Assembly (NCBI GenBank): GCA_030524745.1
Contig: JAUNGC010000013.1
Span: forward strand, 28,543 to 92,542
DNA length: 64,000 nucleotides
DNA from: Eubacteriales bacterium
GTDB lineage: Bacteria; Bacillota; Clostridia; Lachnospirales; Lachnospiraceae
Reading direction: 5' to 3'
The notes beneath the pieces were generated by a model. The model was not told where the DNA came from and did no database searches. It saw only the letters and a list, made by a program, of their open reading frames with translations. This document shows, one piece after another, positions 1 to 9,047 of the stretch (its first letter is position 1; the number at the start of each line of letters is the position of its first letter). Position numbers and translations under genes: made by a program.

Positions 1-1
1 C

Positions 2-526
2 GAGGAGCAGTACCGGGATCTCTTCGGCGTGGTCTTTCAGGATTTTAAACTGTTTGCTTTTCCGGTGTGGGAAAATATTGCCGCAGGATATAAGCGGGAT
101 GACGAAAAACTATGGAAAGCGCTTCGGCAGGCGGGCGCGGATGAGATGGTGAAAAGTATGCCGGACCAGCTTGAAACCTGGCTGTATAAAAATATAGAAG
201 ACGGAGTGGAAATCAGCGGCGGAGAGGCGCAGAAGCTGGTACTGGCAAGAGCGCTTTACAAGGATGCGGCTCTGGTCATTCTGGACGAGCCGACAGCGGC
301 GTTGGACCCCATGGCGGAGGCGGAAATTTACGCCGGCTTTAACGCGATGGTGGAAGGCAAAACAAGCGTATATATTTCCCACCGGATGAGTAGCTGCCGC
401 TTCTGCGATGACATCATCGTATTGGAGGAAGGCGGGATCGCAGAGCGCGGCAGCCACGAAAAGCTGCTTGCAGAGGAAGGACAGTATGCCAGAATGTGGA
501 ATGCGCAGGCGAAATATTATGCGTAG
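2..526 (+). CDS. ABC transporter ATP-binding protein, C-terminal part (5' truncated)
   Basis: The reading frame is open from the first bases, so the gene starts outside the window; the GTG at 29 lies inside the domain and is not a start. The visible part is the C-terminal two thirds of a nucleotide-binding domain: a Q-loop (VVFQDF), the ABC signature ISGGEAQ, Walker B with catalytic glutamate (LVILDEPTAALDP) and an H-loop (YISHRM). The short tail after the H-loop and the style of the signature fit a fused exporter (membrane domain plus ATPase), but the membrane part is not visible. The substrate cannot be told. The next gene is convergent, starting after a 27-base gap. Confidence 0.88.
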   Translation, partial: EEQYRDLFGVVFQDFKLFAFPVWENIAAGYKRDDEKLWKALRQAGADEMVKSMPDQLETWLYKNIEDGVEISGGEAQKLVLARALYKDAALVILDEPTAALDPMAEAEIYAGFNAMVEGKTSVYISHRMSSCRFCDDIIVLEEGGIAERGSHEKLLAEEGQYARMWNAQAKYYA

Positions 527-553
527 CGTATAAACGGAAAGCAGAGCGGTTGT

Positions 554-1750
554 TTATTCGTTACATTTTAAAATGTCCTTGTAGAACGCATCCATTTCTT
601 TCTGAGAACTGAAGGTGGCGATATACATCTGATTTCCCATGGCGCCGGAGAGAACGTCGGGAATGCGCTCGACCATCTTCATGTTGTCCTTGTACTTTTC
701 CACAATGTCTGCATGACTTAAGGAAAAATCCTTTCCATCCCGCCGTCCGGCGAAGGCGCAGTAAGCGTGCTGACCGATCGGCATGGTGGAACGGTCGAAG
801 GCGATCATGTCGGCCCATATTTTGTACACGTCGGTGCTGTGGGCGAAGTCGATCATATCAGGCGTGAAGCCGCCGCTGGGACGCATGTTCACCTCCAGCG
901 CCACGATCTCTCCTTTTTTGCCCAATCCTTCCTGGTCTTTTTGCAGGCGGAAAAATTCAAAATGCACGAAACGGCTCTTTACGCCGAAGCTTTTTACCGT
1001 GGCGCGTCCCGCAGCGCGGGTGTCGTCGGGGAGATTTTTGAGTATGTAGTAGATGGAATTGTCGTTGTTGTTCACGATATCCATGATGGACATCGGCGTG
1101 ACATTTCCGGTCTCAAACATCGGCTCTCCCCTGGAATCGATGATCGCATCATAGGAATTGACTTCGCCGGCAATGAATTCTTCCATGATATAAGGAGTGT
1201 TCGGCCACTTCAGTTTAAAAAAGCTGTTGAGCTGCCGGCCATTCTCAATTTTAAAAGTGTGGGAAGCGCCCACGCCGTTGTCCGGTTTTGCGACGACAGG
1301 GTAGCCCACTTCTTTTATGAATTCCAGACAGCCCTCAGGTGTATCCACCATATGGTAACGGGCTACCGGGATGCCGGCTTTTTTGTAAAATTCTTTCATC
1401 CGGGACTTGAACTTGATATGAGGGATGTCGGCAACCTGAAAGCCGCTGGTGATGTTGAAATCAGTGCGCAGTCTGGCGTCCCGTTCCAGCCAGTATTCGT
1501 TGTTGGATTCCAGCCAGTCGATGCGGCCGTGCTTGAAAATCAGAAACGCCACGGCGCGGTATACTTCTTCATCATTTTCCAGATTGCTGACTTTATAATA
1601 TTCATTTAAGCTGTCCTTTAAATCGGAACTTAATTCATCGTAAGGCTGATCTCCTATTCCCAGCACGTTTAGCCCGTTTTTTTTCAGTTCCCGGCAGAAC
1701 ATCCAGTAGTTTGTCGGAAAATTAGGGGAGATAAAAATAAAGTTTTTCAT
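554..1750 (-). CDS. ATP-grasp domain protein
   Basis: A 398-residue protein of the ATP-grasp superfamily, which couples ATP hydrolysis to joining a carboxylate to an amine or thiol. An N-terminal pre-ATP-grasp region (residues 1 to about 110) is followed by the ATP-grasp fold. The phosphate-binding loop sits in YPVVAKPDNGVGAS, and the metal-binding C-terminal strand is ALEVNMRPSGG. It is the last gene of a three-gene minus-strand operon, 17 bases after an alpha/beta hydrolase that itself follows another esterase. The substrate is unknown. The grouping suggests that a ligated product is built and also hydrolysed or tailored by the same operon, which is inference. Confidence 0.85.
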   Translation of the reverse strand: MKNFIFISPNFPTNYWMFCRELKKNGLNVLGIGDQPYDELSSDLKDSLNEYYKVSNLENDEEVYRAVAFLIFKHGRIDWLESNNEYWLERDARLRTDFNITSGFQVADIPHIKFKSRMKEFYKKAGIPVARYHMVDTPEGCLEFIKEVGYPVVAKPDNGVGASHTFKIENGRQLNSFFKLKWPNTPYIMEEFIAGEVNSYDAIIDSRGEPMFETGNVTPMSIMDIVNNNDNSIYYILKNLPDDTRAAGRATVKSFGVKSRFVHFEFFRLQKDQEGLGKKGEIVALEVNMRPSGGFTPDMIDFAHSTDVYKIWADMIAFDRSTMPIGQHAYCAFAGRRDGKDFSLSHADIVEKYKDNMKMVERIPDVLSGAMGNQMYIATFSSQKEMDAFYKDILKCNE

Positions 1751-1767
1751 GTCGCATCCTTTCTTTT

Positions 1768-2517
1768 TCAGAGTAAGTGAGGAACAAAATAGTCAACCTG
1801 TTTATACCACCAGTTCCAGTCGTGGGAACAATCATAACCCCAGTAATCCACCCAGACGTCGATGCCTTTGCTTTGCAAAATGGAATGTAATTCGCGGGTG
1901 GAATCGGGCAGTTCCCATGGACCCTGGCCGACGCAGACGATCGCTTTTTTCAGATTGTAAAGCGGAATATAAGGATGATCGGCAGGCATGTTGGCGAGAT
2001 AATGAACCGGAGAATTGGCATAAACCAATTCGTCCATATAGTCGCCAAAGCCGTATGCCGCCGTATAGATACCGCTTAAGGCGAGCAGGCCGTCGAACAG
2101 ATCGGGACGGCGGAAGTAGAGGTTGACGGCATGGGTGGCCCCAAGGCTGCAGCCAAAGACGATGACGCCCGGATATCCGGTCCAGCCGTTGCGCTCATTT
2201 ACCATGGCGCGCATGAAGGGAACCATTTCATCCGTGATATAGCGGAACCATTGTTCATGACGGCAGATGCGCCATCTGCAATCTCCGCCTTTGTTGGACC
2301 AGGTTTCCATATCGACGGTATCGATGGAAAAGACCATCGCTTTCCCGGATTCGATCCAGGGGGCCCAGGCGTCGGTCATGCGGAAATTTTCAAAATCGAA
2401 GAAACGGCCGTCCTGGCAGGGGATGAATAGAACGGGACGGCCGGCATGACCGTAAACCTTACATTCCATGTCCCGGTTTAATGCAGGACTGTATTGTTTG
2501 AAATATTGTATTTCCAT
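1768..2517 (-). CDS. alpha/beta hydrolase, putative esterase
   Basis: A 249-residue alpha/beta hydrolase without signal peptide, so probably cytoplasmic. The nucleophile elbow is GCSLGA (about residue 122), a G-x-S-x-G motif with serine as nucleophile. The likely acid and histidine lie in the C-terminal third, where a Cys-Ser-His-Asp stretch sits in a Trp/Tyr-rich segment. It belongs to the putative esterase group (esterase D / Fes-like fold) but to no family of known substrate that I recognise. It lies 15 bases downstream of a second esterase and 17 bases upstream of the ATP-grasp gene, all minus strand, and is almost certainly cotranscribed with both. Confidence 0.85.
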   Translation of the reverse strand: MEIQYFKQYSPALNRDMECKVYGHAGRPVLFIPCQDGRFFDFENFRMTDAWAPWIESGKAMVFSIDTVDMETWSNKGGDCRWRICRHEQWFRYITDEMVPFMRAMVNERNGWTGYPGVIVFGCSLGATHAVNLYFRRPDLFDGLLALSGIYTAAYGFGDYMDELVYANSPVHYLANMPADHPYIPLYNLKKAIVCVGQGPWELPDSTRELHSILQSKGIDVWVDYWGYDCSHDWNWWYKQVDYFVPHLL

Positions 2518-2532
2518 GGTTTGCCTCCGTTC

Positions 2533-3300
2533 TTATTGCAGTTGATAAAGCAGCGTATTCATGAAAAAGGGAATCTGGCGTTCCCAACTGGCCTCACAGT
2601 GAGTGCCGCCGGGAACGATCCGGCTTTCCAGATAAATACCTTTTGCCAGCAGGCAGGAGACGATCTGCTTGTAGGAGCGCTGCATGCCCGCGTGATTTTT
2701 GAATTCTTCGGAACCGTAGTCCATATAAAGTACGGTATCGGGAAGCTGCTTTGCGCTCATAATCAGTTGCTCTATTCTGGAAGCGTTCGTCCAGAGAGAA
2801 GGGGAAAGGGCGGCGGCGCGGGAAAATACCTCGTTGTATGCAAACAGCGCATACAGGCTCATCAGGCCGCCCATGGAACTTCCGGCAATAAAAGTATGGG
2901 CCCGGTCGGGAAGCGTCCGGTAGTGATCGTCGATTTCCTGCTTAAAAGAGCGGATTAACCACTCCATTGTGAGTTTTCCTTTCCCGGTGATGGCGCCTAT
3001 TTTGGGATTGGTGAAGCTATAGGGGGAATATTCCTTCAAACGCCCGTTGTCCGGACTGTGGTTGCATTCCACGGCCGCAATAATCAACTGGGTATTGGTA
3101 TAATCCATATATTCTTTCAGCCCCCAGCACTTGCCGTAGGTGGCGTCGGAGTCAAAGAATACGTTGTGTCCGTCAAACATGTAGAGTACCGGATAGCGCT
3201 TTTGCGTATCGTACTGATAGGACTCCGGAAGATAGAGATAGGCGCTGCGGACTTCGCTGCCGGTCAGTTCCGGAATCGTAATATTCCATTTTTTTACCAT
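2533..3300 (-). CDS. putative esterase (Fes/IroE-like family)
   Basis: A 255-residue putative esterase of the Fes/IroE/esterase D type. Visible landmarks are the family N-terminal strand around RYPVLYMFDG (residues 35-44), the oxyanion-type segment after it, and the nucleophile elbow GSSMGG (about residue 140). A C-terminal GGTHCEASW stretch carries the probable catalytic histidine. It is the first gene of the minus-strand operon, reading from a promoter at 3381-3409. Family members hydrolyse ester bonds of acyl compounds such as siderophores or S-formylglutathione. No siderophore genes are nearby, so a siderophore role is not supported. Confidence 0.87.
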   Translation of the reverse strand: MVKKWNITIPELTGSEVRSAYLYLPESYQYDTQKRYPVLYMFDGHNVFFDSDATYGKCWGLKEYMDYTNTQLIIAAVECNHSPDNGRLKEYSPYSFTNPKIGAITGKGKLTMEWLIRSFKQEIDDHYRTLPDRAHTFIAGSSMGGLMSLYALFAYNEVFSRAAALSPSLWTNASRIEQLIMSAKQLPDTVLYMDYGSEEFKNHAGMQRSYKQIVSCLLAKGIYLESRIVPGGTHCEASWERQIPFFMNTLLYQLQ

Positions 3301-3380
3301 AGTTGGCCTCCGTGCATTCGGATGAGTTGTGTGCTATACCGTTGTCTCCCAAAATAGGAAACGGCATATTTTTTGCTTTC

Positions 3381-3409
3381 AATTTAGCATAACCGTGGGC
3401 AAAGTGCAA
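3381..3409 (-). promoter_or_regulatory. promoter of the esterase/ATP-grasp operon
   Basis: Read on the minus strand, a -35 TTGCAC (3409-3404) and a -10 TAAATT (3386-3381) are separated by 17 bases, about 80 bases upstream of the esterase start at 3300. Together with the plus-strand promoter at 3437-3465 it makes this intergenic region a divergent promoter pair. Confidence 0.6.
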
Positions 3410-3436
3410 GATACACCGAAATTTTTGGATGTTCTC

Positions 3437-3465
3437 TTGTAAGCGCCCGGGATCTTGATTATAAT
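3437..3465 (+). promoter_or_regulatory. promoter of degV
   Basis: TTGTAA (3437-3442) and a perfect TATAAT (3460-3465) are separated by 17 bases. The pair lies about 90 bases upstream of the degV-family start and fits the primary sigma factor consensus. Confidence 0.65.
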
Positions 3466-3556
3466 GAATGGGAAGTTAGTGTTATGAAACAACCGTTTTC
3501 TGCCGACGATGCGATACGGCAAAAGGCGGACTGTGGTTTGGAAAGTGAGGAGTAAT

Positions 3557-4444
3557 ATGAGAGATTATGTCATTACATGCTGCTCGACGGCGGATATGAG
3601 CAGTTCTTTTATGAAGGAGCATGGGGTACCGTTTGCGATGTTTCATTATCAGATGGATGGAACGGAATATCCGGATGATCTTTATACATCGGTTACGCCC
3701 CAGGCGTTTTATCAGAAAATTGCCGACGGCGCGCAGCCGGTGACCTCGCAGGTCAATATAGAGCAATATTGCGATATGTTTGAGAAGATTTTAAAAGAAG
3801 GAAAAAGTGTCCTTCATCTGACGTTGTCCAGCGGGATATCCGGCACGGTGAATTCTGCAAACGTGGCGAAGGCGCAGATGGAAGAGGCTTATCCGGAGCG
3901 GAAGGTGATCGTGATCGATACGCTGGGCGCGTCGTCGGGCTACGGCCTTCTTTTGACGAAAGCGCTGGAAAACCGGCAGGCAGGAATGAGCCTGGAGGAA
4001 AACGCCAAATGGCTGGAGGAAAATAAACTGCGCCTGCATCACTGGTTTTTCTCCACGGACCTGACCAGCTATGTGCGCGGCGGCCGCATTTCAAAAGTGT
4101 CGGGCTTTGTAGGGCAGGCGCTCAACATCTGTCCCCTTCTGAACATGGATTCTCTGGGAAGGCTGATCCCCAGAACGAAATGCAGGGGAAAGAAACAGGT
4201 GATCCGGGAGATTGTGAAGCGGATGGAAGAGCATGCGGAGAACAATACGGAGTATTCAGGTAAGTGCTATATTTCCCATTCCGCCTGTGAAGAGGATGCA
4301 AAAAAGGTGGCGCAGCTTGTGGAGGAGAAGTTTCCCAACCTCGACGGGAAGGTGCTTATCAACAATGTGGGCACGGTGATCGGTTCCCACACGGGTCCCG
4401 GAACGGTAGCGTTGTTTTTCTGGGGCGACGAGAGGACGCTGTAG
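3557..4444 (+). CDS. DegV family fatty-acid-binding protein
   Basis: A 295-residue DegV-family protein. The family binds long-chain fatty acids and in Firmicutes presents them to fatty acid kinase for phospholipid synthesis. Landmarks are the N-terminal CCSTADMS segment, LHLTLSSGISGT (about residues 85-96), where the serine contacts the carboxylate, and a C-terminal segment ending GTVIGSHTGPGTVALFF, typical of the domain. The frame is open further upstream to 3509, but the ATG at 3557 is preceded by a good GTGAGGAG ribosome binding site and gives the usual family length. It is monocistronic. Confidence 0.9.
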   Translation: MRDYVITCCSTADMSSSFMKEHGVPFAMFHYQMDGTEYPDDLYTSVTPQAFYQKIADGAQPVTSQVNIEQYCDMFEKILKEGKSVLHLTLSSGISGTVNSANVAKAQMEEAYPERKVIVIDTLGASSGYGLLLTKALENRQAGMSLEENAKWLEENKLRLHHWFFSTDLTSYVRGGRISKVSGFVGQALNICPLLNMDSLGRLIPRTKCRGKKQVIREIVKRMEEHAENNTEYSGKCYISHSACEEDAKKVAQLVEEKFPNLDGKVLINNVGTVIGSHTGPGTVALFFWGDERTL

Positions 4445-4536
4445 GCGAAACCGGAATGTGTTCCGGCAGAGAAGGGAATTTTCGCCGCTCTGAATTTGCG
4501 CAGGATTGATTTTGTGACAGATTGATTTTGTGATAG

Positions 4537-4565
4537 TTGACAAGTACGAAAAAGCAACCTATAAT
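4537..4565 (+). promoter_or_regulatory. consensus promoter of alaS
   Basis: A perfect TTGACA (4537-4542), a 17-base spacer and a perfect TATAAT (4560-4565). The alaS start is about 80 bases downstream. The leader shows no T-box consensus. Confidence 0.8.
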
Positions 4566-4644
4566 TAATTGAATTGAGCATTTGTAAGACGTCAGCGACA
4601 GAATTGACGTAAAATTAAGAACCTGCTTTTGGAGGTAGAGATAC

Positions 4645-7287
4645 GTGAAGAACTATGGTGTGAATGAATTGAGAAAGATGTTCCTGGAATTTTTTGAAAG
4701 CAAGGATCATCTGGCGATGAAGAGTTTTTCTCTGGTACCCCACAATGACAACAGTCTGCTTCTGATCAACTCCGGTATGGCTCCGCTGAAGCCTTATTTT
4801 ACCGGTCAGGAAATTCCGCCCAGGAGAAGGGTGACGACCTGTCAGAAGTGTATCCGGACAGGCGATATTGAGAATATCGGCAAGACTGCCCGTCACGGTA
4901 CCTTTTTTGAAATGCTGGGCAATTTCTCTTTCGGCGATTATTTCAAGCATGAGGCGATTGCATGGAGTTGGGAATTTCTGACGGAAGTAGTCGGACTGGA
5001 TCCCGACAGATTATATCCGTCCGTTTATCAGGAGGACGATGAGGCGTTTGAAATCTGGAATAAGGAAATCGGCATCGCGCCGGAACGCATTTTCCGCTTC
5101 GGAAAAGAGGATAATTTCTGGGAACACGGTTCCGGTCCCTGCGGCCCCTGTTCCGAGATTTATTATGACCGCGGTGAGAAATACGGCTGCGGCAAGCCGG
5201 GCTGCACGGTGGGCTGCGACTGCGACCGCTATATGGAAGTATGGAATAACGTGTTCAGCCAGTTTGATAACGACGGACACGGCAACTATTCCGAATTGAA
5301 ACAGAAGAACATCGATACCGGCATGGGGCTGGAACGTCTGGCCGTTGTAGTTCAGGACGTGGATTCCATTTTTGACGTGGATACCATCCGCGCGCTGCGC
5401 GACCATGTGTGTGCGCTGGCGCAGAAGGAATATCATGTGGAACATGACTGGGATGTTTCCATCCGTATCATTACGGATCACATCAGAAGCGCGACCTTCA
5501 TGATTTCTGACGGCATTCTGCCTTCCAACGAAGGCCGGGGCTATGTGCTGCGCAGAATTATCCGCCGGGCCGCAAGACACGGCAGGCTGCTGGGCATTGA
5601 AGGCGAGTTTCTGGCGAACTTGAGCAGGACCGTGATTGAAGGCAGTAAGGACGGCTATCCGGAACTGGATGAGAAGAAGGACTTCATTTTCAATGTGTTG
5701 ACCCAGGAGGAGAATAAATTCAATAAGACCATCGATCAGGGACTGGCGATTCTGAATGACCTGGAAGAGAAGATGGCGCAGCAGGGGACGAGCGTACTGG
5801 CGGGCGAGGATGTGTTCCGTCTGTATGACACCTACGGCTTCCCGCTGGATCTGACAAAAGAAATATTGGAAGAGAAGCATTTCACCATAGATGAGGACGG
5901 CTTCAACGCGGCGATGACGAAGCAGAGAGAAACGGCGAGAAAAGCCCGCAAGGCCACGAACTACATGGGTGCGGACATCACGGTGTATGAATCCATCGAT
6001 CCTGCAATCACTTCTGTATTTGTCGGATATGATCATTTGCGCTATGATTCCAGAATCAGCGCGCTGACCACCGATACCGAAGTGGTGGAAGCTTTGACGG
6101 ACGGACAGAACGGCACGATTATCGTGGATGAGACGCCTTTTTATGCGACCATGGGCGGTCAGGAAGGCGATAAGGGCACCATCACCTGTGCCGGCGGCGC
6201 CTTCGTGGTGGAAGATACAATTAAGTTAAAGGGCGGCAAGGTAGGACATGTGGGCAGAGTGACCGGCGGCATGTTCAAACTCGGCGACAGCGTCACCCTT
6301 CAGGTAGACGAAGCAAACCGGACAAAGACCTGTAAGAACCACAGCGCGACGCACCTTTTGCAGAAAGCGCTGCGCGAAGTGCTGGGAACTCATGTGGAAC
6401 AGCAGGGGTCTTTAAATAACGCGGATCATCTGCGTTTCGACTTCAGCCATTTCTCCGCTATGACGGCAGAGGAACTGGAAGCGGTGGAAAGAATCGTCAA
6501 TGAGAAGATTGCGGAAAACCTCCCTGTTGAGACGAAGGTCATGAGCATTGAGGAAGCCAAGAAATCCGGCGCGATGGCGCTGTTCGGAGAGAAATACGGC
6601 GATACGGTCCGCGTTGTCTGCATGGGCGATTATTCCAAGGAATTTTGCGGCGGCACTCACATCGGCAATACCGGCGCGATTGCGGCGTTTAAAATCCTTT
6701 CTGAAAGCGGCGTGGCCGCCGGCGTCAGAAGAATTGAAGCGCTGACGGGACAGGGCGTATTCGACTATTATAATGATCTGGAAAAGAAACTGGAAGCGGC
6801 GGCGAAGACCGTGAAAGCGACTCCCGCAACCCTGCAGGAGAAGCTGGAGCATCTGATGGCGGAGATGAAAGCGCTGCAGAGCGAAAACGAATCCTTAAAG
6901 AGCAAGGCTGCGAAAGATGCGCTGGGCGACGTCATGAACAAAGTGGTGGAAATCAAGGGCGTGAAGCTTTTGGCCGCTAACGTTGCGGATGTGGATATGA
7001 ACGGTCTGCGCGAACTGGGCGATCAGTTAAAGGAGAAGCTGGGCGAAGGCGTGGTTGTGCTTTCCTCCGTCAAGGACGGCAAAGTGAACCTGATTGCCAT
7101 GGCGACTGACGATGCGATGAAGAGCGGCGCACATGCGGGCAATCTGATCAGGGGAATTGCCGCGCTGGTCGGCGGCGGCGGCGGCGGACGTCCGAATATG
7201 GCGCAGGCCGGCGGAAAGAATCCGGAAGGTGTGGAGAAGGCGATTGCAGAAGCGGCGAAAGTCCTCGAAACACAGATTAAAGGATAA
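4645..7287 (+). CDS. alaS: alanine--tRNA ligase
   Basis: An 880-residue class II alanyl-tRNA synthetase of full family length. It charges tRNA-Ala in the cytoplasm. Domains in order: the catalytic core (residues 1 to about 240, with the CQKCIRTGDIENIG and HGTFFEMLGN motifs), the tRNA-recognition helical domain, the editing domain with zinc-binding HSATHLL and CGGTH motifs, and the C-Ala domain. The C-terminus carries the six-glycine GGGGGGRP run typical of the family. The start is GTG at 4645, preceded by GGAGGT at ideal distance. It is transcribed from a consensus promoter. Confidence 0.98.
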   Translation: MKNYGVNELRKMFLEFFESKDHLAMKSFSLVPHNDNSLLLINSGMAPLKPYFTGQEIPPRRRVTTCQKCIRTGDIENIGKTARHGTFFEMLGNFSFGDYFKHEAIAWSWEFLTEVVGLDPDRLYPSVYQEDDEAFEIWNKEIGIAPERIFRFGKEDNFWEHGSGPCGPCSEIYYDRGEKYGCGKPGCTVGCDCDRYMEVWNNVFSQFDNDGHGNYSELKQKNIDTGMGLERLAVVVQDVDSIFDVDTIRALRDHVCALAQKEYHVEHDWDVSIRIITDHIRSATFMISDGILPSNEGRGYVLRRIIRRAARHGRLLGIEGEFLANLSRTVIEGSKDGYPELDEKKDFIFNVLTQEENKFNKTIDQGLAILNDLEEKMAQQGTSVLAGEDVFRLYDTYGFPLDLTKEILEEKHFTIDEDGFNAAMTKQRETARKARKATNYMGADITVYESIDPAITSVFVGYDHLRYDSRISALTTDTEVVEALTDGQNGTIIVDETPFYATMGGQEGDKGTITCAGGAFVVEDTIKLKGGKVGHVGRVTGGMFKLGDSVTLQVDEANRTKTCKNHSATHLLQKALREVLGTHVEQQGSLNNADHLRFDFSHFSAMTAEELEAVERIVNEKIAENLPVETKVMSIEEAKKSGAMALFGEKYGDTVRVVCMGDYSKEFCGGTHIGNTGAIAAFKILSESGVAAGVRRIEALTGQGVFDYYNDLEKKLEAAAKTVKATPATLQEKLEHLMAEMKALQSENESLKSKAAKDALGDVMNKVVEIKGVKLLAANVADVDMNGLRELGDQLKEKLGEGVVVLSSVKDGKVNLIAMATDDAMKSGAHAGNLIRGIAALVGGGGGGRPNMAQAGGKNPEGVEKAIAEAAKVLETQIKG

Positions 7288-7303
7288 AAATTTCAAAAAA
7301 CTG

Positions 7304-7331
7304 TTGACGAATCGGGAAATTTTGCTATAAT
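7304..7331 (+). promoter_or_regulatory. promoter of rpsU
   Basis: TTGACG (7304-7309), a 16-base spacer and TATAAT (7326-7331), just after the alaS stop. It leaves a leader of roughly 85 bases before the rpsU start. Confidence 0.75.
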
Positions 7332-7425
7332 AATCATGTGCATGCGAGATGTGAGTCTTCGTATGCTAATTAACCCGGTCAGTCGTGATACGAGAAGGGA
7401 CTGAAGGGAGGTCAGGTGTGAGCAT

Positions 7426-7602
7426 ATGTCTAACATTATCGTAAAAGAAAATGAGACTTTAGATAGCGCTCTGCGTCGTTTCAAGAGAAGTTGTGCGAAG
7501 GCAGGTATCCAGCAGGAAATCCGCAAAAGAGAACACTACGAGAAACCCAGCGTAAAGCGTAAGAAAAAATCTGAAGCAGCAAGAAAACGCAAATATAACT
7601 AA
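7426..7602 (+). CDS. rpsU: 30S ribosomal protein S21
   Basis: A 58-codon gene beginning [20 protein letters not shown], the conserved start of bacterial S21. It has the internal [14 protein letters not shown] segment and the basic C-terminus rich in Arg and Lys. S21 joins the small subunit late and helps mRNA base pairing. GGGAGG at 7406-7411 lies somewhat far upstream, so the distance to the ATG is longer than usual. An intrinsic terminator directly follows. Confidence 0.97.
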   Translation: MSNIIVKENETLDSALRRFKRSCAKAGIQQEIRKREHYEKPSVKRKKKSEAARKRKYN

Positions 7603-7607
7603 GATTA

Positions 7608-7642
7608 TAAGTCCCTGAGGGTTCTCGGGGACTTATTTTTTG
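7608..7642 (+). terminator. intrinsic terminator of rpsU
   Basis: A 12-base stem (left arm 7608-7619, right arm 7624-7635, one G-T pair) with a GGTT loop, followed by a run of six T. Confidence 0.85.
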
Positions 7643-7748
7643 GCCCGCAGAGAATGGAAAGCGGAATTTTCTCGTTTTTTTCTGCAGGAATAATCCGGAA
7701 AATATCACATAAGAATAACTATAGGAAAGTCAGGATGGAGAGCATTTT

Positions 7749-8936
7749 ATGAGTAAGTCATGCAGAGAACGCGCGTACGCTCTGTTTCTGTCGGTAACGG
7801 TTATTTTTGTGCTGGTATTCACGCCGGCAACGGGCGTTTATGCGGCAGAAGGAGCGGTCACCATTTCGGCCCCTTCTGCTATTTTATTGGAAGCTTCTAC
7901 CGGTAAGGTCATCTTTGAACAGAATGCGGATCAGGTCTGCGCCCCCGCCAGCATCACAAAGATCATGACTCTGCTTTTGATTTTTGAAGCGCTGGACAGA
8001 GGAGAAATCAAACTGACGGACGAGGTCATAACGAGCGAACGCGCGCAATCCATGGGCGGTTCCCAGGTTTTTCTGGAAGCGGGCGAACTGCAGACGGTGG
8101 ATACGCTGATTAAATGTATTGCGGTCGCCAGCGGGAACGATGCGGCGGTGGCCATGGCAGAGCATATCGCCGGCAGCGAAGAGGAGTTTGTGGCGCGGAT
8201 GAATCAGAAAGCGCAGGAACTGTCCATGACAAACACGCATTTTGTGGACTGCTGCGGGCTGACGGATTCGGACGATCATCATACGACGGCCAGAGACGTG
8301 GCGGTCATGAGTCGGGAACTGGTGGTAAATCATCCGGATATCTATCAGTATACCGGAATCTGGATGGAGGATATCACGCATACGACGGCCAGGGGAAGTT
8401 CCACCTTCACGTTGTCTTCCACCAATAAACTGCTGAAACAGTATCAGTGGGCGACCGGATTAAAGACCGGTTCCACCAGCAAGGCGAAATATTGTCTTTC
8501 CGCCACTGCGCGGAAGGACGATGTGGAACTGATCGCCGTCGTCATGACCGCGCCGGATTCCAAATCCCGCTTTGAAGACGCGGCTGCGATGCTGAATTAC
8601 GGTTACAGCGTGAGCGCACTGTACCGGGATGAAAACCGGGATAAGATCCCGGATATGAACGTAAAGGGCGGCGTGCAGGAAAAAGTGCCGCTGGCATATC
8701 AGACCGGCTTCTCTTATCTGGATGTGGAAGGAAACGATATTGAGATGATCCAGAAGCATCTGGAACTGCCCGAAAGCGTGGATGCGCCTGTGAAGGCGGG
8801 AGAGAAGGCCGGGGAAGCGCAGTATGTCTTAAACGGCGAAGTCATCGGCACGGTGCCGGTTCTGTTTGCCGCGAGCGTTCAGAAAGCCGTTTACCGGGAC
8901 TATGTGTTGAAAATTATGGGATATTTTCTTTTATAA
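7749..8936 (+). CDS. D-alanyl-D-alanine carboxypeptidase (serine, S11 family)
   Basis: A 395-residue penicillin-binding protein that trims the terminal D-Ala from peptidoglycan stem peptides. An N-terminal signal sequence (residues about 10-33, cleavage likely after VYA-A) is followed by the S11 domain. The catalytic motifs are SITK (Ser68, Lys71), SGN (128-130) and KTG (239-241). The C-terminal domain and the final hydrophobic segment (GYFLL) resemble the membrane-anchoring end of DacF/DacA types. It stands alone between rpsU and the metallophosphoesterase. A second S11 enzyme lies 3 kb downstream. Confidence 0.93.
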   Translation: MSKSCRERAYALFLSVTVIFVLVFTPATGVYAAEGAVTISAPSAILLEASTGKVIFEQNADQVCAPASITKIMTLLLIFEALDRGEIKLTDEVITSERAQSMGGSQVFLEAGELQTVDTLIKCIAVASGNDAAVAMAEHIAGSEEEFVARMNQKAQELSMTNTHFVDCCGLTDSDDHHTTARDVAVMSRELVVNHPDIYQYTGIWMEDITHTTARGSSTFTLSSTNKLLKQYQWATGLKTGSTSKAKYCLSATARKDDVELIAVVMTAPDSKSRFEDAAAMLNYGYSVSALYRDENRDKIPDMNVKGGVQEKVPLAYQTGFSYLDVEGNDIEMIQKHLELPESVDAPVKAGEKAGEAQYVLNGEVIGTVPVLFAASVQKAVYRDYVLKIMGYFLL

Positions 8937-9047
8937 TATGATTTTTTGTGATAGAATACAAAGGATTGTAATTATTTTGACAGCGCAGGACGCTTTCGTC
9001 TGCGGCTCTGCGGATGTCCTGAACGTTTGCCCTGAAAAGGAGGTTTC

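Noticed and set aside
4445-4644. T-box riboswitch before alaS
   Set aside because: No T-box consensus, specifier stem or terminator is seen. The leader is short after a consensus promoter.
5011-6036. 341-residue minus-strand frame opposite alaS
   Set aside because: alaS is unambiguous and the antisense frame has no homology signs or start signals.
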